A stretch of 64,000 bases of DNA from Eurosta solidaginis (taxonomy: Eukaryota; Arthropoda; Insecta; Diptera; Tephritidae): positions 361,415,739 to 361,479,738 of the forward strand of contig NC_090319.1 in NCBI RefSeq assembly GCF_040869045.1. The letters are read 5' to 3'. The notes beneath the pieces are model-generated. The model was not told the origin of the DNA, ran no database searches, and worked only from the letters and a program-made list of their open reading frames with translations. Made by a program: the position numbers and the translations under genes. The first letter of the stretch is position 1. Each line of letters opens with the position of its first letter. Below, in pieces: positions 55,978 through 64,000 of the stretch.

Positions 55978-57275
55978 TCAAAAACCAGAACTTATGCTAT
56001 AAAATAACTCCGTCCTCTTGGCAGATACAAGAATTTTTCTAGGACACTTGCCATTTGCTGCTTCTAGACGTGACTTCTCTTCTAATACTAATCTAACGTG
56101 ATCACTTCTAATAGCTGGAATCCTAGCTTGGCAATCACAGGAACGGAACACAAATGATTCAAGAGGTTGTGTAGCGCAGCCCTTTCCAGGGGTTGCCAGC
56201 GCAGCAGTCAGAATCACGAGTCTACATTCCTCTCTTTTAAGGACAGGAGTAACTTTGTTAATCCACAGTTGTGATCTTGATCTTCGATACTTTACAATCC
56301 CGGGATTGGATCCATGCCTTTCCTGCTTGGTCGATTATGTCCTTTGTCTTAATCTACCGAGTAAGCTTCGGGGCATACGCCCTTTTTAGCTAGTTCATCC
56401 GCTTTTGATTTTCTTCGCTTCCCATATGCCTTGGGACCCAATAAAGATGAATGCTTCGCGCCATCTCGGTTCATTACAGGAATTGCTAACACTCTACCAA
56501 ACTTTTAGATGCTGTTCTATGGGGGATTTTTGCATTAATTGCTGTTTGGCTCTCAATGTAAAAATTGACGCGGCTGCAGTTCAAGCTATTTTCCTACAGT
56601 GCCTCTACTCTCTTAGTTACGGCTATTACTTCTACCTAAAAACATTCCAATAAGCTGACCTTGTAAGACCTGTTTGTTTCCGGATCAGCGCAGTATACAG
56701 CAAACAGTGCAACCTTCGAGGTTGTTTTCAGGGCCACCGTTATGCCAGGCATTGCTAGCTTGCATTTCTTGAGCTAGGTCCAGCTTTATGTCTCCATCCA
56801 CCAAACAAGGACCCCTCCACGTAGTGCTTGCACCACAACTAACTGTCTGGAATGATTTCCATATATTTTATACAATGTATTTCCTGAAGGGTCACCACTC
56901 CTAGCTTAGACGTTATCCAATTCAGGGCCTTGTAACTCCTAGTAAACAAGGCCGTAACCGCCTTTCCCGCATAGGCGCTCAATCCGATATTAGATGCCTA
57001 GTATAATAGCCGGCATTAACCCTACATTTTTTGAGCCTGAAGGGTCCAATTCGGAACATTGTAACTCCTAGTACTCAATACCTTAACCGTCTTCTCCTCG
57101 TAGGCGCTCAACCCGACCTTAGATGCCCAGGTTCATATGTATATTCCGATGCGCCTGATATATCAAAGAGAAAATTGCTTCAAGGAACTTACCACTTATG
57201 GCCACCTACAGCCTCAACTGCGAGTAACCTTCCCGCAATTAAACATGCAGCCGATCCTTTTGGTTAGGATGGATG
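55978..57275 (-). pseudogene. LINE 3' end (RT end, RNase H, zinc region), same family as 8422-9352
   Basis: The minus-strand ending KILVSAKRTELFYSISSGF (56040-55981) matches LLVFAKRTELFYNICPGF of 8422-9352. The phrase gaccaagcaggaaaggcatg is shared with 8860. The RNase H part (56400-56700) and a thumb part (56760-57270, with RSYKALNWITSKLGVVTLQE) are recognisable. A 90-bp segment of the thumb is tandemly doubled (56920-57010, 57050-57140). Stops and shifts make it a dead copy. Confidence 0.75.
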
Positions 57276-57299
57276 TAGTTCGATTGCAACTTCATTGTT

Positions 57300-57490
57300 G
57301 AAAAAAAGATTGTGGTCATGGTCCGCCCTTTTTAGTTAATCTGTTAAGCTCTTTACAAAACTTTGAATATCAAAGTCGAAATAAGCGACCAATTTTAATG
57401 AGATATTGTAGCTTCTGACACAAAACGATATTTCAGCTTTCATATCATTTAATGTTCGCCCGAACTTTAACTTGCTTAACTGTTTTGAAA
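57300..57490 (+). repeat. Family A 3' fragment
   Basis: The blocks gtggtcatggtccgcccttt and tcatttaatgttcgcccgaa followed by cttgctta resemble the family's 3' third. About 190 bp. Confidence 0.45.
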
Positions 57491-57494
57491 TGCC

Positions 57495-58205
57495 TTATGT
57501 TTATGTTATTATTTTCATATCTTTTTGATCGGAATTGTCAATTAGAGGACTTATAGACTCAATATAAAATAAGCTTGCATTTATTGTAGGTAAATAGTCG
57601 ATCCAACCTAAAGCGTATACTTTGGGCCTCCATAAATATACATCCACCAATTTGTTTAATCAGTATCAGCTTAGTATGTTGTATATAAATATATATATGC
57701 TTGCTGTTGTCATAGCATATAATGATATTGTTGTTGACAATAAGTGCACTACCTGCGATTATGGTGTGATATTATTCGTGGCTTTAAATTGAAACACATA
57801 AGTACGGGAGTCAAACCATTTCAAATGAATTGAAATCCATTAAAGATATTTATGTGTAAACACTTTTGCCCAAGATGTGAGAGAATACAACCATTTACCC
57901 AGACGTCTTTGCGAAACTATGAGCGTGGTTGAAATTATCATCGTGAATGAAAATGAGCAGCGTCTGAGTAACAAAAATGGAGGAACAGAGTATAGATAAG
58001 AGAGAATGAACAAATGAAAGGCAAAAAAAGCAAAAATATGAAAGACGAAATGAAGAAGAGGAGCAAGTTTGCGACATCAAGAGCAGATTCACGAGCTGAT
58101 AGTTCATCTCATTTCCTTGTATATTACGATAATTTGGTACCCAAATCAAAAAAACGCCACTACTTCCTACACTGACAATTTTATGAGTTAGCTAGACATT
58201 TTCAT
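57495..58205. other. Intergenic DNA without recognised genes
   Basis: No element or gene was recognised. Confidence 0.35.
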
Positions 58206-58206
58206 G

Positions 58207-58335
58207 AAAGGTTTGGGGAGTGTTATCGATGTTGATGGTCCTTTGACGGTTCAGATCTGGTACCAAGCACTATTAAGGTACAAGCCCGACGGTTGCGGGA
58301 ACGATTTAATATGACAAACTGAACCTTCGCCTCAG
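58207..58335 (+). repeat. ~380-bp retroposon core fragment
   Basis: The blocks gtgttatcgatgttgatggt, caagcactattaaggtacaa and gcgggaacgatttaatatga match the family core. Head and tail are missing. Confidence 0.6.
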
Positions 58336-58634
58336 ACCCGATACTGGAGAAGATGACAACCCTCTTTCCGATTCTGTTTCCATCTCTTTACCTAGTTGTG
58401 CCTTTCATGAAAATGCCTAGCTAACTCCTAAACTTCCCGCTTGAGTAATTAGCTATCGCTTGAACTCAAGTTGGTGTGAAGCTCAGTGTGTGTGGTACGT
58501 CTAAAAAATGAATATTTTAAGTAAACCAGAGCTCGCCTAGAAGTTAAAGTTAAACCTCAACAGAGACAACTTTACCTGAAACTAACTAATTTAAATTGTT
58601 TTAATATGAACCGACACAGAAACGTTATTATTTC

Positions 58635-58899
58635 TGTTAAGAAGCAACATTGTTTTATGGCACCACTTGTCTTTAAAGATCTGTCACTCCTTTGATACGT
58701 GGCAAACTCTTACTCGGCTTTGTATTCAGCTACTTAAATTCATTACTAACTGTTATTTGTATTGTTGTTTTGTATATACTTATAAAAATATAATCTGTAC
58801 ATATATTATATTACTTTACTTCTCATCAAACCGCGTGAATAAACGTAGCATATATTTTGTACGTGCTAAGTTTGCACTTGATAGCATTTTATTTCATCA
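58635..58899 (+). repeat. 5' LTR of the copia element
   Basis: 265 bp, bounded by TG..CA. It differs from the 3' LTR at two sites: gttttatgg against gtttaatgg, and gaataaacg against gaatatacg. This is 0.75% divergence, so insertion was recent on an evolutionary scale. Confidence 0.95.
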
Positions 58900-58903
58900 G
58901 GTT

Positions 58904-61527
58904 ATGGGCCCAGATTGGCTTAAGATGACCAAAGAAACAATCCATATTTTCCACCGACTAAATAACAGCAACTACAGGTTGTGGAAGTTTAATGTCGATG
59001 CGGTATTAAAAGGCCATGGTTTACTAGGAATAGTACAAGGGATAACCAAATTCAACGATTCGGCATCCCAAGATCAGAAGGACTTATGGATGAAGCGTGA
59101 CGGTAAAGCAATGGGAATTCTTATATCTTCCATTGAAAAGGATCAAGCAAACCACGTACTAACATGCACTAGCTCAAGCGAAGTCTACCTCAAATTAGCT
59201 AATATTCACGACAAACAAAGTGAAGTAAAAGTTATGTGCCTTTATGAAGAATATTTTTCGCTACGAATGCAGGAAGACGAGTCAGTCGCAGATCATGTGT
59301 CAAAGGTGTCAGCATTGGCAGCGGAAATAGAGGCACAAGGAGAAAAGTTATCCGAAAATATCAAGATGGTACGAATTATAAGCAGTTTGCCACCAAGGTT
59401 CCAAAACTTCAAAACTGTTTGGTATAACGTGAAAGAAGGCAGAACTATAGACAATTTGATGGCAAAGTTACAGCTCGAAGAAGATCAACTCAAGAAGAGT
59501 AGTGACGGAGCTGTAAGCGAAGCAGCTTTCAATGCAAAATCTGAAAAACCAAAAAAGTCAATTGCCGAAAGAAAGCGAACGTCAAAATGCAACTACCGCA
59601 ATAAAATTGGACATTGGGAGAGAGAATGTCGTGCAAAGAAAAAACAATTTAAAAAACGTGAGGGCGACAAGCAGAGAGACAAGAACGGTGATGAAGTAGC
59701 ATTTACTGCATCAACGTCAGATGTTTTGTTAGCGCCGTACCATGACGTATGGATCGCAGACTCAGGTGCTACCGAACACATGACTTCACATAAAGAATGG
59801 TTTACCGATTTAAAATTGTCAAATTCCAAACGATTTGTTTACATTGCAAATAATGAGAAATTACCAATCCTAGGGTGCGGCAATGTAAAAATTTATGCTC
59901 TTGTATACAACAAATGGATACCTCGCGTTCTCACTAACGTTCAATATGTTCCTCAACTAAAACAAAACCTGTTTTCTACAGGCTCAGCAACAACAAAAGG
60001 GTTTTCAATGCTGATGGAAACTAAACGATGTGTGCTGATAGACAAAAATAAAAACATGTTGGCCGCCGGTATTCGTGACTCTCAAAATCAATTTAGAATG
60101 TTATTTAAGCAAAGAACTGATTATAAAGCAAATTCGGCAAAAATCAATATAATGCAGCAATGGCACTGCAGACTTGGTCACATAAATACAGCAACAATCA
60201 AAAACATGTGTGACAGAGGTTTAGCTGATGGCATAAATGTGACGGAACACAACAATTTCTTCTGTGTAGATTGCAAGCGAGGAAAAATGCATCGATCTTC
60301 ACATGGAGCTGCAATACGACGCGAAGCACGCAAGTGCGAATATTTTCATATGGATTTATGCGGCCCTATGTCTGAATCTGGTATCGGCGGAGTTCGCTAT
60401 TTCATGTTGCTTAAGGATGAATGCACATGCTTCAGGTACGTTTACTTTTTATCCAACAAATCTGAAGTTCTTCAAAAACTTAGATGTTTTATTTCTATGT
60501 TACGCAACATGCCTGGCGAATCGGTAAAATACATACGGTGCGACAATGGTACCGAGTTTATAAATAAAGAAGTAGCTGAGCTGCTGTCAAATAATGGTAT
60601 TGTTCTGGAGAAAATCTCACCATACACCCCGGAGCAAAATGGCTTTATTGAAAGAGACAATAGGACTGTTCAAGAATCAGCCCGGACGATGTTGTTGGCC
60701 AGCGGACTAAACAAATTTTTGTGGCCTGAAGCAGTGAGAACGGCCGTATACATTCTTAATCGATCAGCACCGGCTAGTCGGGCAAAAACGCCATTTGAAT
60801 ACTGGTTTGGCAAGAAGCCCGATTTGAGTCACTTAAAGGTTTTTGGCACTGAATGCATGGTTTATCTGCCCAAACAACTAGGGAGGAAAAAGTGGGATGC
60901 TAAAGCAAAGAAAATGTATCTAGTTGGCTATGAACCTTCAGCAAAAAATTTTCGTTTGTACGATCAGGAGTCAGCAAAAATAATTGTTAGTTGCGATGTT
61001 CTTTTTAATGAAAAGGCAATTAGAATTGGGTCATTTAGCAAAGATGACGAGGGTGATACGAGTAATGAAAACACTGAACAAGATGAAAACGTTTCATCGT
61101 CTTTCCAGCCGCATATGTCCAGCACTCCGAAGAATTCTATGAAAAAAGATACTTCAGCAACCGATATGCCAAATACATCAAATGGTTCTACGTTACAAAG
61201 TTCTGTTCCTGATACAAGAGAGCATAATAGGTATGGCTTGCGTAAGGAAGTTTTACCACCAGAGCGATTTGGATACGATTACATGGGCTGTTTAGCACCT
61301 ATTTTAGAACCAGATTCATGTGAAGATGCCATAAATTCGGAACACGCCGTGAACTGGAGAGCGGCAATAAATGATGAAATCAATTCCCTTGAGCTTAACC
61401 AAACTTGGGAGTTGGTAGAAAAACCCCGTGATAAAAATATTGTGGGATGCAAATGGGTGTTTAAAATTAAATCAAACCCAAATCAAAAACCAGTGTTTAA
61501 GGCGCGATTAGTGGCTAAAGGCTATTG
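58904..61527 (+). CDS. copia gag, protease, integrase and RT start (ends at stop 61525-61527)
   Basis: The start is ATG at 58904 or, as in many copia frames, ATG at 58925; the open frame continues upstream into the LTR. Gag (about 58925-59680) ends with a zinc knuckle reading CNYRNKIGHWEREC, where the second Cys is Arg. Protease follows with WIADSGATEHM (59748-59780). Integrase has the HHCC finger (WHCRLGHIN near 60162, FCVDCKRGK near 60259), then the DDE catalytic residues in HMDLCGPM (60349), RCDNGTEF (60537) and NGFIER (60640). RT begins WKWVFKIK-like near 61453. It ends at an in-frame TGA after KGY (61525-61527). Confidence 0.9.
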
Positions 61528-62842
61528 ACAAGAACCTGGTATCGACTATAAAGAAACATATTCGCCAGTAGTGCGATATGATTCAGTGAGAGTGGCTATG
61601 GCGGTAGCAGCCTTTGAAGGCATGGAGATGATGCAATTCGATGTCAAAACTGCCTTTTTATACGGAGAACTCCATGAGGAGATTTATATGGACATCCCAC
61701 AAGACATCAATGTCTCTCAAGCTCAAAATCAAGTTTTTCGCCTTAAAAAGGGTCTGTATGGGCTTAAGCAGGCATCTCGTAATTCAAAGTTTGTGGAATT
61801 TCTGCAAACATTTAAAATGCAGCAGTCTAATGCTGATCATTGTGTGTTTCACGGCAATATTGAAAACAGTAAGATTATTTTGCTTCTATACGTTGATGAT
61901 GGGTTGATATTATCCCAAAACAAATCCGCTTTAAATTTATTCATTGGAAAACTATCGAACGAATTTCGTATCACTTATGGTGAAAACAACTATTATGTTG
62001 GGCTTGAAATTTATCGCGATATACCAAACCAGTCTATAAAAATTAGCCAACGTTCTTACATAAAGAAAATTCTTCAACGCTTTAACATGGATGATTCAAA
62101 AGGTATTTCAACGCCTAGTGACGGTAACACATATCTATCAAAACGTAGTGAGGAAGCTACTGTAAAGTACCCATTCAGAGAAGCTGTTGGCTGTTTGACG
62201 TTTGCTGCTACAGTATCCAGACCAGATATATCATATGCCGTTGGTGAAGTGAGCAAATTTACAGAAAATCCTAAAAGCTCCCACGTACAAGCTGTTAAGA
62301 GGATTTTTCGCTACCTAAAAGCAACCATGGACTACTGTATAGAATATAGGTCAGGTAATTCTCTTAAATTTGAAGGTTATACTGACGCAGATTTTGCTCG
62401 TGATGTTGATACAAGAAGATCTACAACCGGCTATGCATTTCTATTAAACGACAGCGTTGTGACATGGAGAAGCCACCGTCAAAAGACTGTTGCGTTGTCA
62501 ACAACAGAGGCCGAGTGCATGGCCGCCTGTGAGGGAGCAAAAGAGCTAGTTTGGCTTAAACAACTTTTGGCTGATTTTAGTTATAACCTGGATTCCCCTA
62601 CGGCTCTTAATATCGATAATCAGGGCACAATTCGACTAATTGGAAATCCGGGATTACACCATAGTACAAAGCATATCGACATAAGGTTACATTTCATCAG
62701 AGATCTGCAAAAGGCCAAATTAGTTGAGTTCAAATACGTCAACACAGAACTACAACGTGCTGATATATTTACAAAGCCACTGACAAATCAACGCTTTAGG
62801 AATAATTTGCAGCTCTTAGGAATGTCGCCAGTCAAACAGTGA
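61528..62842 (+). CDS. copia RT and RNase H, same frame after the stop
   Basis: The frame resumes directly after the TGA with QEPGIDYKETYSPVVRYDS. RT has FDVKTAFLYGELHEEIYM (61639-61692), LKKGLYGLKQASR (61744-61782) and the catalytic LLLYVDDGLILS (61882-61917). RNase H has GYTDADFARDVDTRRSTTGY (62374-62433), TTEAECMA (62503-62526) and HIDIRLHFIRD (62674-62706). Against the copia norm (KQSPRxWN), two residues are missing after ASR near 61783, a 6-bp deletion. It stops at TGA 62840-62842, eight bases before the 3' LTR. Confidence 0.9.
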
Positions 62843-62849
62843 GTGAGAG

Positions 62850-63114
62850 TGTTAAGAAGCAACATTGTTTAATGGCACCACTTGTCTTTAAAGATCTGTC
62901 ACTCCTTTGATACGTGGCAAACTCTTACTCGGCTTTGTATTCAGCTACTTAAATTCATTACTAACTGTTATTTGTATTGTTGTTTTGTATATACTTATAA
63001 AAATATAATCTGTACATATATTATATTACTTTACTTCTCATCAAACCGCGTGAATATACGTAGCATATATTTTGTACGTGCTAAGTTTGCACTTGATAGC
63101 ATTTTATTTCATCA
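62850..63114 (+). repeat. 3' LTR of the copia element
   Basis: 265 bp, identical in ends and length to the 5' LTR with two substitutions. The polypurine tract lies just upstream at 62839-62849. Confidence 0.95.
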
Positions 63115-63119
63115 ATTTC

Positions 63120-63250
63120 ATTGTTATCGACAGCGAATTACTATCATCAAATTATCGGTATCTGTTCTATAGAAAACCGATGAGTCGTCGTTAATAAATC
63201 GATAATATGCCGATAACAAATAATTAAGATAACAGACCGATAACAAATTT
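63120..63250. repeat. TATCG-rich stretch
   Basis: Several tatcggt, atcgataat and cgataacaa motifs lie within 130 bp, as in 36720-36975. This is the sequence into which the copia element inserted, since the duplication atttc sits at its edge. Confidence 0.4.
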
Positions 63251-63391
63251 TTATTTCGGTTTTCGTTTCCATTTCGGCTTTGGCTTTGGCTTTGTTTTCT
63301 GTTTTGACTGATAATCTTTTCTTACCTCTTTCTTTATTTACTTTTTTCTTTTTCATTCCATTCCACTCCTTTCCTTTTCTTTATTGTTGTT

Positions 63392-63780
63392 TTTTTTTTG
63401 TTGTAGCGATGGACACTCCCCGAAGGCCTTGGTGAGTATTATCGATGTTGATGGCCCTTTGCCGGATGAAGATCCGGTACCAAGTCCGACCATCTCGGGA
63501 ACGATTTGGTATGACCCAATGCGACCGTGCAGGCCATCCCGTCCTCCCACCCCCTAGATCAATAAGGAGTTCGGGCCGCTAGAGCCTCGGCTAGTAATGA
63601 AACAGGATCCGCCACTGATAGGTGAGGTTGACGATTGGATTGGAGAGGCTATATTTTCCGCTGAAAACACTTTGAATGGGTTGCGCTACACAACCACTTG
63701 AATCTGTTTGGTATTTTAGTCGCCTCTTATGACGGGCTTACCTACCGCGGGTATATTCTAACCCCCTAACCCGATGGGGA
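63392..63780 (+). repeat. ~380-bp retroposon family copy, best 3' end
   Basis: TTG-type head (ttttttttttgttgtagcga), core with gatgaagatccggtaccaag and tctcgggaacgatttggtat, then the 3' part: aggtgaggttgacgattgga, gggttgcgctacacaaccac, gcctcttatgacgggcttac and accgcgggtatattctaacc. It ends at ccctaacccgatgggg, and the TTTCC array begins right after. Confidence 0.7.
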
Positions 63781-64000
63781 TTCCTTTTCTTTCCTTTCCT
63801 TTCCTTTCCTTTCCTTTCCTTTCCTTTCTTTTCCTTTCCTTTCCTTTCCTTTCCTTTCCTTTCCCTTCCTTTCCTTTCTTTCCTTTCCTTTCCTTTCCTT
63901 TCCTTTCCTTTCCTTTCCTTTCCTTTAATTTCCTTTCCTTTCCTTTCCTTTCCTTTCCTTTCCTTTCCTTTCCTTTCCTTTCCTTTCCTTTCCTTTCCTT
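63781..64000. repeat. Pentanucleotide microsatellite (TTTCC)n
   Basis: About 43 tandem copies of TTTCC, with a few interruptions (tcttttcc near 63825, cccttcc near 63863, taattt near 63928), run to the window end. The + strand is pure pyrimidine except for two bases, so the array is strongly strand-asymmetric. Its true length is cut by the window edge. Confidence 0.95.

Larger units (their letters stand above)
58635..63114 (+). mobile_element. Ty1/copia element, nearly complete, 4480 bp
   Basis: Two 265-bp LTRs (58635-58899, 62850-63114) start TGTTAAGAAGCAACATTGTT and end ATTTCATCA, and differ at two positions. Both flanks are atttc (58630-58634, 63115-63119), a 5-bp target duplication typical of copia. 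Right after the 5' LTR, ggttatgggcccag matches the internal initiator-Met tRNA primer site used by Drosophila copia. A purine-rich gtgagtgagag precedes the 3' LTR. One gag-pol frame fills the interior, broken by a single stop. Confidence 0.95.

Noticed and set aside
61525..61527. TGA in copia as programmed readthrough or selenocysteine
   Set aside because: copia families encode RT in one uninterrupted frame, and no readthrough signal is seen. It is taken as a mutation.

Overview
The window looks like AT-rich intergenic and intronic DNA from a dipteran. Several interspersed families resemble ones I associate with tephritid fruit flies, but no marker here fixes the species. Evidence for an insect: GT-AG introns, dense LINE, LTR, hAT and mariner remnants, a copia element primed by initiator-Met tRNA, and a tRNA-derived SINE.

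Only one host gene is convincing. It is a five-exon gene on the + strand (1559-10654) whose splice phases join into one 814-codon frame. The product is acidic in the first half and basic at the end. It carries many CDK-type sites, two KEN boxes and a short motif (residues 522-541) like that of the mitotic microtubule-associated NuSAP family. Its first coding exon is only 10 nt. Introns 1 and 3 are large because mobile elements fill them: MITEs and an antisense LINE in intron 1, and a retroposon pair, a solo LTR and LINE 3' ends in intron 3.

Downstream (about 11-64 kb) I see no further host gene, only layered mobile DNA. From 11.9 to 23.2 kb there are decayed non-LTR retrotransposons: an antisense endonuclease piece, an antisense RT piece and two long + strand elements. 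From 23.2 to 28.8 kb there is a nest: a dead mariner is split by a solo LTR, which is split by a hAT element, which is split by a gag-only LTR element. Target-site duplications fix the three inner insertions exactly. From 29 to 49.7 kb there are SINEs, RTE and Jockey pieces, a 127-129 bp tandem array with a dimeric pattern, another solo LTR and a short MITE with perfect 8-bp duplications. From 53 to 57.3 kb there are more LINE and RTE pieces on the minus strand. A nearly complete 4.48-kb copia element (58635-63114) follows, with 265-bp LTRs, a 5-bp target duplication and one in-frame stop. The window ends in a pentanucleotide TTTCC array attached to a retroposon 3' end.

All coordinates and motifs were read by eye. 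Family names below superfamily level are inference.
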